Positions 24,545 through 33,568 of a DNA stretch of 64,000 nt are shown here, piece after piece. Position 1 is the stretch's first letter, and each line of letters starts with the position of its first letter. The notes beneath the pieces are model-generated. The model saw nothing but the letters and a program-made list of their open reading frames with translations. It was not told where the DNA came from and did no database searches. This DNA comes from Fictibacillus solisalsi (GTDB lineage Bacteria > Bacillota > Bacilli > Bacillales > Fictibacillaceae), in NCBI RefSeq assembly GCF_900103485.1, contig NZ_FNHW01000001.1:221418-285417 (forward strand), read 5' to 3'. Position numbers and translations under genes: made by a program.

Positions 24545-25022
24545 ATTTGAACTGTTAGTGCGTGAGATGGAGCACGCGTATGATCAAAGAGATTGGTATG
24601 CTCCCTTAAAGCCCGCTCTCGAAGGTTTGTCTGCCCAACAGGCAAGCTGGCGGCCGGAAGGGGAAGGGGTGAACACGATCTGGGAGACAGCCAATCATTT
24701 GCTGTATTACAAGCGACAGCTCCTGCATTATTTAAAAGATGAGGAGATGTCAGATTGCGTACAAACCAACAACGAAACGTTTAGAGTAGACTTTCCTCAT
24801 GATGAGGAGGCCTGGCAGCGGACTGTTTCAAAGTTAGAAGACGTTCAGCAGGAATTGCTGAGTATTGTAGGAACCAAACATGACGAAGATTTTGATACCC
24901 TTCTTCCTGATGGTGAACCTATGGGAAATTATATCTCCAGCCTTATACGGCATGATTCGTTTCATACCGGACAGATTATCCAGCTTCGAAAACTCCAGGG
25001 TTCATGGCCTTCCAAACGATAA
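24537..25022 (+). CDS. DinB-family four-helix protein
   Basis: 161 residues of the DinB/YfiT-like metal-binding superfamily. The three histidines of the metal site are visible: His in TANHLLYY and two in IRHDSFHTGQI near the end. Members are thiol-dependent transferases or of unknown function, abundant in bacilli. Start ATG 24537 has TTAAAGGAGGAG upstream and lies within the end of the acetyltransferase gene. No damage-inducible site is seen, so the name reflects family only. Confidence 0.86.
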   Translation: MSKFELLVREMEHAYDQRDWYAPLKPALEGLSAQQASWRPEGEGVNTIWETANHLLYYKRQLLHYLKDEEMSDCVQTNNETFRVDFPHDEEAWQRTVSKLEDVQQELLSIVGTKHDEDFDTLLPDGEPMGNYISSLIRHDSFHTGQIIQLRKLQGSWPSKR

Positions 25023-25030
25023 AGCGCCCG

Positions 25031-25063
25031 AGAAGTCTTTCTTACAGAAAGGCTTCTTTTTTT
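25031..25063 (+). terminator. Terminator after the DinB gene
   Basis: AGAAG-T-CTTTC (25031-25041) pairs with GAAAG-G-CTTCT (25047-25057), loop TTACA, then T7. Confidence 0.9.
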
Positions 25064-25177
25064 ACAATATATAGGGAAATTTGTGGTAAAATGAGGAATG
25101 AAACAAGAGGACATGGGATTGTTTTGAATATTCATTCTTTGCACATCCAGTGACCGAAACGAGAAGGAGAAGTTGGT

Positions 25178-25690
25178 GTGAATGATAAATGGCTCATCAT
25201 ATTGCTTCTGGTTTTAGCTGTTCCTTCCCTTTATTTAGCTGTGGTACATTACGGATATCAGTCAAAAAGTGAGGCACTGAAAACGGCGATTAATAGGGAA
25301 GCAGAAGAACTCAACACACGAAACTATCAATCTGCACCTGGTGCAAACAGTCCATATTCGCTCGCCATCACAGGTTCCCCTCACCAAATTTATGTTTTTA
25401 AAATATCAAAGCATTTCAGCAGATATCATGCTGACCTGGCTCAAGTGAATAACCTGTATGAAAGCACCACTAAAGATTCGATGGTTTACGATAAAAATAA
25501 GCTGGAATTTGGTTTTGACAGTGAGAAACCGAGGGATAAGGATATTTGGATAGAAGGCGGGAAAATGAAAACAGTCCCGCTCCGTTCTTATTTTAAGAAA
25601 AGCCGTTATGCCTGGAACTATCGCAATCTATCATTTTATTATCCTGTACATCCGCTGCGGACCTCTGCGGATCAGCCGGAATACCATTAA
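25178..25690 (+). CDS. Membrane-anchored hypothetical protein
   Basis: 170 residues: one N-terminal transmembrane segment (about 5-24, LIILLLVLAVPSLYLAVVHY), then a hydrophilic extracytoplasmic part rich in Tyr, Lys and Asp. I recognise no family. The order SPYSLAITGSPHQIYVFKISKHFSRYHADLA and KLEFGFDSEKPRDKDIWIEGGKMK suggests a small folded domain rather than a linker. GTG 25178 follows GAGAAGGAGAAG. No clear terminator; the PBP1A gene begins 220 nt later. Confidence 0.65.
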   Translation: MNDKWLIILLLVLAVPSLYLAVVHYGYQSKSEALKTAINREAEELNTRNYQSAPGANSPYSLAITGSPHQIYVFKISKHFSRYHADLAQVNNLYESTTKDSMVYDKNKLEFGFDSEKPRDKDIWIEGGKMKTVPLRSYFKKSRYAWNYRNLSFYYPVHPLRTSADQPEYH

Positions 25691-25913
25691 AGCACATAAC
25701 GGGAAATGACTTCATGTTCTTGTTCTTTTTTAAATGCATATCATGTAAACAATTGGATAAATCTAGTGCTTCTTACCTGTTTGTAATAAAGTTGTAACAT
25801 TTCCGGGTGATATTCGTATGATTATCTATGAAAATAGTATAAAATTGGTGTTCAGGATAATATTAACTATTTCAGCATAGGAAATAACATGGAACAATTT
25901 AAGGAGAGTTATG

Positions 25914-28397
25914 ATGGAAAAGAATAATTCAGCTTCAAGAATGGAAAGAAGAAAACAGAACAAAAAGCCACCAAAGCGTTTTCGAAAATTCCTAACATAC
26001 ACTGCAGTAACTTTTCTTGTTCTCTTTCTTGTCATAGTCGTTGGAGGCGGCATCACGGTCTTTTCAATGATCAAAAATGCCCCGGAATTGGATGCACAAA
26101 ACTTAAAATATGCAAGCTCTTCTACCGTGTATGATATGAACAGCAAAAAGGTCATATCGATCAACGGCAAGGAAAAACGGGATTATGCATCAATCAAGGA
26201 CATTCCACCCCGCGTGCGAAATGCCTTTATCGCGACAGAGGATGTCCGGTTTTATAAGCACTCGGGGATCGATCCAAAACGTGTAGCCGGTGCGATACTA
26301 TCAAACATTACACACGGGTTTGGTTCAGAGGGAGCAAGTACCATTACCCAGCAGGTCATCAAGAACTCCTTCCTGTCACCGGAAAAAACGGTGACGAGGA
26401 AAATACAAGAAGCCTATCTCGCTCTGAAACTTGAGCGGGAATACTCCAAAGATCAAATTCTCGAATTCTATTTAAACAAGATTTATTTTGGCCACGGAGC
26501 GTATGGAGTAAAGACAGCGGCAAAAGTTTATTTTGATAAGTCACTCGATGAACTGACAACCAGCGAGATCGCGCTCCTAGCCGGGTTGCCGCAGCGACCG
26601 AACGGCTATGATCCCGTGAAGAATCCGGATCTGGCGGAAGAACGCAGAAATGTTGTTCTGTCACTAATGGAAAAAAACGGATACATTTCAGAGCAGGAAA
26701 AAGAGAAGGCGCAGGCTGAGTCAATTAAGAAGATGATTGTTAAACAAAAAGAGGAGTCAGGCCCGAGATATGAAGCGTTCCTACAGCAGGTAATTGATGA
26801 CGCTGAAAAGGAAGGCATCTCTGAAAAAGATCTGTTTGAGGGCGGCCTGAAAATTTACACAACGCTGGACCCTGATGCCCAGTCACAGGCTGAAAAAATT
26901 CTGAGCACCGATGATTATGTCGTGTATCCAGACGATCAATTCCAGGCGGGTGTCGTACTTCTTGATACAAAAACCGGTGAGATCCGTGCGATCGGCGGAA
27001 ACCGTCTGAGCGAAAAAGAACAAGTGTCCAGAGGATTTAACTATGCTACCGATACGCAGAGACAGCCGGGCTCGACCATTAAGCCTGTTTTGGATTACGG
27101 TCCTGCGATTGAATACTTGAAGTGGTCTACGAATACACCGATCAGGGATGAACCGCTTGAAATCAACGGCAAACAAGTGCAGAACTGGGATAAATCCTAC
27201 CATGGTACGCTTACCATGAGAGAAGCGCTTGTTCAGTCCTACAATATCCCGGCCATTAAAGCCTTCCAGGCGGTTGGTGAAGATAATGCGAAGAAGTTTG
27301 CCAATAATCTGGGGCTTGGTTTGGATAAGATTTATCCATCATATGCGATCGGCGGATTTGAAACCGGTGTGTCGCCATTGAAAATGGCAGGCGCATTTTC
27401 TGCCTTTGGAAACCAAGGGGTTTATAATCAGCCGACAACTCTTCGAAAAATCGAATATCCAAACGGTAAAGTCCGCGAGATTAAACATAAACCGAAAAAA
27501 GCGATGAGCGACTATACCGCTTATATGGTAACCGATATGCTGAAGAGCGTAGTGAGCAGAGGAACAGGCCGGATGGCTCAGATCCCGGGACTTGATGTTG
27601 CCGGAAAAACAGGTACAACCAACCTGCCGCAAGGTGTGTATGGAAATGGTTCGAGTGACTCCTGGTTTGTCGGCTATACTACCCGCTATACGGCAGCCGT
27701 ATGGACCGGGTATGACAAAACCGGGTCTAACACCTATGTGCGAAAAGATGATCAAGTGATTGCCAAGCTGATTTTCAAGCAGCTTGTGTCCCATGCTTCG
27801 CAAGGGAAAATGACAGCTGATTTTGAAAAACCGGGTTCAGTAGTAGCGCGAGGCTCAGAGCTGTATGTTCAGGGAACCTCGGTACCGGCTTTAGCACAGC
27901 CGAAGTACGCAAAAAGTGATGAGGATACATCGGATTCGAATGAATCTGAAGAGGCGAAAAAGGAAGAAGAGGCCGATAAGGAAAAAGATAAAAAAGAAGA
28001 AGAAAAGAAAACGGATCAAGAGAAGCCAAAAGATGATGAAACAACCACTGCTCCTGATACACCAGCTACACCGCCAAAAGATGATCAGGGAGGCAGCGAT
28101 CAGGGAGGAAATGGTGACAACGGGCAAGGTGGCACCAATCAGGATGACGGCAACAACCAGGATGACGGCAACAACCAGGATGACGGAACCAATCAGGACG
28201 GAGGAACGGACCAGGGAGGAGATAACGGACAGGATGATGGCCAGCAGGATAAACCGGACACGCCAACCACTCCGCCAAAGGATGAAAACAAACCTGACAA
28301 ACCCACTGAGCCAACCACACCTCCGAAAAAAGATACGATACAGTCAAATAGCGTAAACAGCAACCGCAATAAAGCCCAGTCAGATACGAGCAATTAA
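25914..28397 (+). CDS. ponA: Class A penicillin-binding protein 1A/1B
   Basis: About 827 residues. A basic N-terminal cytoplasmic tail, one transmembrane segment (about 29-54), GT51 glycosyltransferase (about 85-260; catalytic Glu in IATEDVRFYKHSGID, and EGASTITQQ), then a transpeptidase domain with active-site Ser in QPGSTIKP (about 387), SYN, and KTGTTN (about 565). It polymerizes and cross-links peptidoglycan on the outer membrane face. The last 180 residues are a disordered tail: a Lys/Glu block, then Asp-Asn-Gln-Gly repeats and Thr-Pro. ATG 25911 and 25914 are adjacent; 25914 gives the better spacing to AAGGAGAG. B. subtilis ponA follows recU, which is not here, so another class A paralog remains possible. 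Confidence 0.9.
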   Translation: MEKNNSASRMERRKQNKKPPKRFRKFLTYTAVTFLVLFLVIVVGGGITVFSMIKNAPELDAQNLKYASSSTVYDMNSKKVISINGKEKRDYASIKDIPPRVRNAFIATEDVRFYKHSGIDPKRVAGAILSNITHGFGSEGASTITQQVIKNSFLSPEKTVTRKIQEAYLALKLEREYSKDQILEFYLNKIYFGHGAYGVKTAAKVYFDKSLDELTTSEIALLAGLPQRPNGYDPVKNPDLAEERRNVVLSLMEKNGYISEQEKEKAQAESIKKMIVKQKEESGPRYEAFLQQVIDDAEKEGISEKDLFEGGLKIYTTLDPDAQSQAEKILSTDDYVVYPDDQFQAGVVLLDTKTGEIRAIGGNRLSEKEQVSRGFNYATDTQRQPGSTIKPVLDYGPAIEYLKWSTNTPIRDEPLEINGKQVQNWDKSYHGTLTMREALVQSYNIPAIKAFQAVGEDNAKKFANNLGLGLDKIYPSYAIGGFETGVSPLKMAGAFSAFGNQGVYNQPTTLRKIEYPNGKVREIKHKPKKAMSDYTAYMVTDMLKSVVSRGTGRMAQIPGLDVAGKTGTTNLPQGVYGNGSSDSWFVGYTTRYTAAVWTGYDKTGSNTYVRKDDQVIAKLIFKQLVSHASQGKMTADFEKPGSVVARGSELYVQGTSVPALAQPKYAKSDEDTSDSNESEEAKKEEEADKEKDKKEEEKKTDQEKPKDDETTTAPDTPATPPKDDQGGSDQGGNGDNGQGGTNQDDGNNQDDGNNQDDGTNQDGGTDQGGDNGQDDGQQDKPDTPTTPPKDENKPDKPTEPTTPPKKDTIQSNSVNSNRNKAQSDTSN
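28140..28187 (+). repeat. 18-bp in-frame tandem repeat in the PBP1A tail
   Basis: CAGGATGACGGCAACAAC occurs twice in full and a third time in part, coding for NQDDGN units of the disordered C-terminal tail. Such units change in number by slippage. Confidence 0.85.
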
Positions 28398-28402
28398 ACG
28401 AT

Positions 28403-28439
28403 AGAAGCAGATTTCCATTTACGGAAATCTGCTTTTTTT
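28403..28439 (+). terminator. Terminator after PBP1A
   Basis: AAGCAGATTTCC (28405-28416) and GGAAATCTGCTT (28423-28434) form a 12-bp perfect stem followed by T-run. Confidence 0.95.
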
Positions 28440-28516
28440 ATAGGCTGAGCAGGGGATTAGCATGAAAAGGTTTGGGTATATACATAGAGTAGAGATGAAC
28501 GATTAAAGGAGTGAGC

Positions 28517-30175
28517 ATGTTGACAGAAAGCAGGACATTGGGATCGTATTTACTGGATTGTTTAAAGGAAGAAGGAATTCAAGAAATTTTCGGAGTACCG
28601 GGAGATTATAACTTTTCTTTGCTTGATACGCTGAAAGATTATGAAGGGATTCAGTTTGTCAACAATAGAAATGAATTGAACGCTGGCTATGCGGCAGATG
28701 CCTATGCCCGGCTGAACGGAATCTCAGCACTTATTACGACGTTTGGAGTGGGAGAAATGAGCGCATGCAATGCGATTGCGGGTTCATACAGTGAAAGCGT
28801 CCCGGTGATTCACATTGTAGGTTCTCCGAAGTCAGCCATGCAGGAGGAAAAGGCACTTGCTCACCATACGCTGATGGACAGGGACTTTGATGTCTTTCGG
28901 AAAGTATATGACAACCTCACTGCTTATACAGCGGTTTTGACACCGGAAAACGCCGCACGGGAAATACCGGCTGCCATTGAAGTGGCAAAGAAAAAGAAAA
29001 AACCGGTCTATCTAAGTGTTGCCATTGATCTGGTCACACAGCCCATCATCTCTTCTGAAAAACAAACCGTAGGTGAGAGCACAAAAGACTCTGCTTTAAA
29101 AGCGGCGATTGCACACGGCAAAACGTTACTGGCGGGCGCAAAAAATGCCGTTATTCTTACGGACATGAAAACGATTAGGTACGGCCTGCAGGATCAGGTG
29201 CAGCGGCTGGCTGAGCAATGGAACGTACCCGTCGCTTCTGCCATGCAGGGGAAAAGCGCATTTGATGAAAGCCATCCACAGTACATAGGGGTATATGGGG
29301 GGGCGTTTGGAGACCAGGAAGTTACAAAGATTGTTGAAGGTGCTGATGTAATCATCGCGGTCGGAGCATTATGGTCAGATGTGAATACATCAAAAAATAC
29401 CATCAAGCTTGATCCGCTCAAAGTGGTGGAAATACAGCCGAACTCCGTTAAAGTGGGAGAAGCAAGCTACATGAAGATCCAGGCTGCTGATTTTATCCGG
29501 GAATTAAGCGATATAGGATTCAAGCAGGAAGGAAAGCTGCCTGAGACTTCGTTTCCGTATGACACCGTTACAGGAGGAGCAGAGGAACCAATCAGGGCAG
29601 CCTCCTATTATCCAAGGATTCAGCACATGCTGAAGGAGAATGATGTCATTGTAACGGAAACAGGCACCCTTTCTTATGGGATGTCACAGGTGAGGCTCCC
29701 AAAAGGGGCAACCTATATTGCTCAAGGAGGATGGCAAAGCATTGGATACGCCACACCGGCCGCTTTTGGGGCATGCATTGCGGCAAGGGACCGGCGAGTC
29801 CTTCTCTTTACTGGGGATGGTTCAATACAGCTGACGGTCCAGGAAATCAGCTCGATGCTTGAGAATGACTGTAAACCCATTATTTTTGTTTTGAACAATG
29901 ACGGATATACCATCGAAAAATACCTGAATGTCCAGGTGAAAGTGGAAAAACAAACCTACAATGAAATTCCGATGTGGAAGTATACCAAACTGCCGGAGGT
30001 TTTTGGCAGAGACGTGTTTACCGCACAGGTAAAAACAAACGGAGAATTGGATGAAGTCATTTCGCAAGTGGAAAAGGTAAACGGTGAACAGCTCTGCCTG
30101 ATTGAGCTCGTTGTGGACGACCCTATGGATGCGCCGGCCTATTTGCAAAAGATGCGGGAGAAGATGGAACAGTAA
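28517..30175 (+). CDS. ThDP-dependent 2-keto acid decarboxylase (indolepyruvate/pyruvate type)
   Basis: 552 residues, typical of pyruvate, indolepyruvate and branched-chain keto acid decarboxylases. The ThDP-activating Glu lies in NRNELNAGYAADAYAR (about 51), the paired His of PDC-type enzymes in LAHHTLMD, and the Mg-ThDP motif begins GDGSIQLTVQEISSM and ends NNDGYT. It turns a 2-keto acid into the aldehyde minus one carbon in the cytosol. Substrate class cannot be fixed by eye. Start: GTG 28511 overlaps the AAAGGAG ribosome site, so ATG 28517 is preferred. The P450 gene follows after 74 nt with no terminator between, so the two may be co-transcribed. Confidence 0.85.
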   Translation: MLTESRTLGSYLLDCLKEEGIQEIFGVPGDYNFSLLDTLKDYEGIQFVNNRNELNAGYAADAYARLNGISALITTFGVGEMSACNAIAGSYSESVPVIHIVGSPKSAMQEEKALAHHTLMDRDFDVFRKVYDNLTAYTAVLTPENAAREIPAAIEVAKKKKKPVYLSVAIDLVTQPIISSEKQTVGESTKDSALKAAIAHGKTLLAGAKNAVILTDMKTIRYGLQDQVQRLAEQWNVPVASAMQGKSAFDESHPQYIGVYGGAFGDQEVTKIVEGADVIIAVGALWSDVNTSKNTIKLDPLKVVEIQPNSVKVGEASYMKIQAADFIRELSDIGFKQEGKLPETSFPYDTVTGGAEEPIRAASYYPRIQHMLKENDVIVTETGTLSYGMSQVRLPKGATYIAQGGWQSIGYATPAAFGACIAARDRRVLLFTGDGSIQLTVQEISSMLENDCKPIIFVLNNDGYTIEKYLNVQVKVEKQTYNEIPMWKYTKLPEVFGRDVFTAQVKTNGELDEVISQVEKVNGEQLCLIELVVDDPMDAPAYLQKMREKMEQ

Positions 30176-30249
30176 CGCCTTGTTGGTTGCAAAATCAAAA
30201 ACGAGGGTAACGTTTAAAGAGAAATTCAATGGAAAGGATGTGGAAGAAT

Positions 30250-31524
30250 ATGAGCGAACAGTCAAACATACCGAAGGAAGAAGGCTTGGACCACAGTCTG
30301 GCTCTTATACAGGAAGGGTATCAATATATTCCGAGTCGCCGGTCGAAATTTAAGTCGGACCTTTTCGAGACCCGCCTGCTGGGGCAGAAGGTCGTCTGCG
30401 TTGGCGGACAAGAGGGTGCGGCGACTTTTTATGACAAAGAAAGATTTGAAAGGAAAGGGGCTGTACCAAAACGAATTCAAAAATCCCTTTTTGGTGAAAA
30501 TGCCATTCAAACGCTGGATGGAGAGGCGCATGAACACCGCAAGCAGCTATTTATGACCTTGATGACGGAAGAAAGGCTGCAGCAGCTTGCCGAGCTGACA
30601 AGAGAGGAATGGAGGCTCGCTGCTTCCGAGTGGGCGAAAATGAATCAGGTGGTTCTCTTTGAGGAAGCGCAGCAAATACTATGTCGTGTAGCCTGCCGAT
30701 GGGCTGGTGTTCCGATTGATGCCATAGAGGTAAAGCCATTGGCCCGGGATTTTATGGCGATGGTTGAAGCGTTTGGTGCGGTTGGACCAAGGCATCAGAA
30801 AGGGCGCAAGGCAAGAAAAAAGATGGAAGATTATTTTAAAGGGCTGATCATTGAGATCCGCCACAGAAGAATGGAACCGATTGAAGGAACGGCGCTTCAT
30901 AAAATGGCCTGGCATCGTGACCATAAGGAAAAACATCTGGATGAACATACTGCAGCTGTTGAACTGATTAATATATTGCGTCCAATTGTAGCGATCACGT
31001 ACTACATTACGTTTGGTGCCCTTGCTTTGTTTGAGCATGATGTGTGGAAAGAAAAGCTGCAAAGCGGGGATGAAGAGAGCGTTCAGATGTTTGTACAGGA
31101 AGTGAGACGCTTTTACCCGTTTGCACCGTTCCTGGGTGCAAAAGTGAAGAATGAATTTGAATGGAAGGGCCATACGTTTGAAAAAGGGCAGCTTGTTCTA
31201 CTGGATGTGTACGGGACCAATCACGATAACCGGCTTTGGGAAGAGCCTTATGCGTTTAATCCGGAACGATTCAGGAACTGGACCGGTGGTATGTTTGACC
31301 TGATTCCTCAGGGCGGGGGAGACTATTACAACGGGCACCGCTGTCCGGGTGAAATGGCAACGATTCAAGTCATGAAAACGAGCTTATCGTTCTTAACGAA
31401 TGAAATGATCTATAACGTACCAATGGATCAGAATTTAAGCTATAGCCTTTCACGAATGCCTACTTATCCGGAGAGCGGATTCATCATTCAGGGAGTAAGT
31501 ATAAAAAGCCAATCGACAGTATAA
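30250..31524 (+). CDS. cypC: CYP152-family fatty-acid peroxygenase P450
   Basis: 424 residues, closely matching B. subtilis YbdT/CypC (P450BSbeta) throughout, for example EILCRVACRWAGVP, VEAFGAVGPRH and MPTYPESGF near the end. Heme ligand Cys365 is in GHRCPGEMA. In place of the acid-alcohol pair of normal P450s stands Arg244 (NILRPIVAI), the residue that holds the fatty-acid carboxylate in CYP152 enzymes. These use hydrogen peroxide directly to hydroxylate fatty acids at the alpha or beta carbon, and some members decarboxylate them to terminal alkenes; no redox partner is needed. ATG 30250 matches the start of CypC; earlier ATGs at 30229 and 30238 give short extensions. A terminator follows. 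Confidence 0.93.
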   Translation: MSEQSNIPKEEGLDHSLALIQEGYQYIPSRRSKFKSDLFETRLLGQKVVCVGGQEGAATFYDKERFERKGAVPKRIQKSLFGENAIQTLDGEAHEHRKQLFMTLMTEERLQQLAELTREEWRLAASEWAKMNQVVLFEEAQQILCRVACRWAGVPIDAIEVKPLARDFMAMVEAFGAVGPRHQKGRKARKKMEDYFKGLIIEIRHRRMEPIEGTALHKMAWHRDHKEKHLDEHTAAVELINILRPIVAITYYITFGALALFEHDVWKEKLQSGDEESVQMFVQEVRRFYPFAPFLGAKVKNEFEWKGHTFEKGQLVLLDVYGTNHDNRLWEEPYAFNPERFRNWTGGMFDLIPQGGGDYYNGHRCPGEMATIQVMKTSLSFLTNEMIYNVPMDQNLSYSLSRMPTYPESGFIIQGVSIKSQSTV

Positions 31525-31540
31525 AAAAGAGGAAAAAGAG

Positions 31541-31570
31541 AAAACAGCCCATAGATGGGCTGTTTTCGTC
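31541..31570 (+). terminator. Terminator after cypC
   Basis: AAAACAGCCCA (31541-31551) and TGGGCTGTTTT (31556-31566) with a 4-nt loop. The symmetric A and T runs may also help end pepF transcription from the other strand. Confidence 0.9.
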
Positions 31571-31630
31571 TGTTTGATGAAATTGGGCATAACGGAATCT
31601 TCCAGTCCAACTCCTCATTATGTTAACTAA

Positions 31631-33418
31631 TTATACTTGTGAAAATTCCTCGACCAGCTCTCCAAATCGATTCAGCGCATTGACGATCGGCTCCGGTGTT
31701 GAAAGGTCGATTCCCGTCTTTTTCAAGAGCTCGAGCGGATAATCAGAGCTTCCGCTTTTCAGGAACTCCAGGTACGCTTCAAGGGTTTCTATATCTCCTT
31801 CAAGGATCTTTGTCGCCAGATGAATGGCAGAGGCAAATCCGGTTGCGTACTTGTATACATAAAATGGACGGTAAAAGTGAGGGATGCGAGACCAGCCATA
31901 TTTTACTTCCTCATCGAATACCACGGTTTCTCCGTTGTATTCCCTGAACAGCTGTTCATAGACCTGGCAGAAAACCTCCGCATTCAGCGGCTGCCCCTGT
32001 TCGGCAAGCTCGTGGGTTTTCATCTCAAACTCTGCAAACATGACCTGCGTAAAGAGAGTGCCCTTGAATTGATCGATAAAATGATTCAAAAGATGCTTAC
32101 GGATTTGAGGATTTTCTTCTTTATTGAGCAAATAATTAATCAGCAGCACTTCATTGACCGTGGAAGCCACCTCAGCCACAAAAATGCTGTAGCCTGCCGT
32201 GATCTTTGGCTGATGCTTATTGGAATAATAGCTGTGCATGGCGTGGCCCATCTCGTGGGCAAGGGTAAACAAGCTGTCCAAATCGTCCTGATGGTTGAGC
32301 AGTACAAACGGATGTACACCGTATAATCCGAGGTTGTAGGCACCGGAACGCTTTCCGGGCGTTTCCCGAACATCAATGTACCGTGCGTTTTTAAATTCCT
32401 GGAGCTTTATCACATAATCACTGCCCAGCGGGGCGAGCGCCTTCAGCATCGTTTGATAAGCTTCTTCATATGAGATATCCAGCTTGATGCCAGCGACTAG
32501 CGGCGTGCTCAAGTCATATTGGCGGAGTTCATCAAGTCCTAGCTTTTCTTTTCGAAGCGCACTGTATTGGTGCATGGAACCGATGTTTTCTTTGGTCGTT
32601 CGAATCAGGTTTTCGTACACTTCCTTTGGAACATTATCACCGAACAGCCCCTTTTCGAGAGCGGACGGATAATTTCGGATTTCTGCTACGGCTACATTGT
32701 TTTTGATGGCCGCCGAAAGCGTCGAAGCAACGGTATTTTTAAGAGATAAGTAGGGCTTGTAGTAGGCTTTGTACGCTTCTTTCCGTACATTGCGGTTCTC
32801 ATCTTCAATTAATTTGGAATACATGCCGCGTGTCAGTTCTACTTTTTCGCCGTCAGGCTTTGTGACTTCGCCAAATTGGATGTCGGCATTGTTAATCATG
32901 TTAAATGTACCGCTTGGGGAAGAGAGAGCTTCTCCGAGGCGGGAAACAACTTGTTCTTGCTCTTTGCTCAAGATATGGGATTTGTAGCGGAACGAATCAA
33001 ACAAGTCTTCTTCAAAATATCGCAGTCCTTCTTCTTCTGCGATGTACGCTTTTAATTGTTCCTCGTCAAGGCTTAAAAGGAAAGGCATAAAGAAGGAGGT
33101 CGCCGAACTGATTTTTACCCCGGCATGCTTGGCCCGGTCAAGCAGGGACTGAGCTTGGGAATCACGGGTATCGACATCCACGCTCAGCATAGCGTAGACA
33201 TAAACCTTGTTAAACTTGAGAGAAAGATCTTCCTGTTTTGTAAGAAACTCCAGCAGAGATTGTGCGGAATTAATGTTTCCATCATACTTCATTAATTCTT
33301 GGGCTTGTTCTTTTACCGTTTCGAAATCTTTCTCCCATTCAGGAAGAGAAGGGTAAATATCGTTCAGGTTCCATTTTTCTTGAACGGGAACCTCTTTTCT
33401 TGATTGGTAGGCTGTCAT
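31631..33418 (-). CDS. pepF: Oligoendopeptidase F (M3 metallopeptidase)
   Basis: 595 residues. M3B family: the zinc site HEMGH appears in FTLAHEMGHAMHSYY, with the third ligand Glu in FVAEVASTVNE downstream. The N-terminal helical domain (LNDIYPSLPEWEKDFE) is typical of PepF. It cuts peptides of about 7-17 residues in the cytosol, and has been linked to pheromone peptide turnover in Bacillus. The second ATG (33418) is the better start because AGGAG is only 2 nt from the first ATG and 8 nt from it. A good SigA promoter lies at 33465-33492; the gene is monocistronic. Confidence 0.93.
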   Translation of the reverse strand: MTAYQSRKEVPVQEKWNLNDIYPSLPEWEKDFETVKEQAQELMKYDGNINSAQSLLEFLTKQEDLSLKFNKVYVYAMLSVDVDTRDSQAQSLLDRAKHAGVKISSATSFFMPFLLSLDEEQLKAYIAEEEGLRYFEEDLFDSFRYKSHILSKEQEQVVSRLGEALSSPSGTFNMINNADIQFGEVTKPDGEKVELTRGMYSKLIEDENRNVRKEAYKAYYKPYLSLKNTVASTLSAAIKNNVAVAEIRNYPSALEKGLFGDNVPKEVYENLIRTTKENIGSMHQYSALRKEKLGLDELRQYDLSTPLVAGIKLDISYEEAYQTMLKALAPLGSDYVIKLQEFKNARYIDVRETPGKRSGAYNLGLYGVHPFVLLNHQDDLDSLFTLAHEMGHAMHSYYSNKHQPKITAGYSIFVAEVASTVNEVLLINYLLNKEENPQIRKHLLNHFIDQFKGTLFTQVMFAEFEMKTHELAEQGQPLNAEVFCQVYEQLFREYNGETVVFDEEVKYGWSRIPHFYRPFYVYKYATGFASAIHLATKILEGDIETLEAYLEFLKSGSSDYPLELLKKTGIDLSTPEPIVNALNRFGELVEEFSQV

Positions 33419-33464
33419 AAACATAGCTCCTTCTGCTGTAAGTTATCCTTATTCCTTTAAGTGT

Positions 33465-33492
33465 ATTATAGGCAGGGCAAAATGAGTATCAA
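33465..33492 (-). promoter_or_regulatory. SigA-type promoter of pepF
   Basis: On the minus strand TTGATA (33492-33487), 16-bp spacer, TATAAT (33470-33465), 47 nt ahead of the pepF start. Confidence 0.75.
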
Positions 33493-33520
33493 TATATTGA
33501 ATAAGTGTGTGGATATGTAA

Positions 33521-33568
33521 GAAAAGCCGGCCGGAACTGTAAAAATTACAGTACCGTATGAGCCGGCT
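33521..33568 (-). terminator. Terminator overlapping the mnmH stop codon
   Basis: AGCCGGC (33525-33531) with GCCGGCT (33562-33568), enclosing a second stem ACTGT/ACAGT; the minus-strand tail reads TTTTCTT. The mnmH stop lies inside the inner stem. Confidence 0.65.

Noticed and set aside
28140-28187. Short direct repeats that might be a CRISPR or satellite
   Set aside because: They are in-frame codons for the NQDDGN tail of the penicillin-binding protein; no unique spacers.
27916-28356. Long basic frame on the plus strand inside the PBP gene
   Set aside because: Shadow of the low-complexity Lys/Asp/Gln coding region; no ribosome site.
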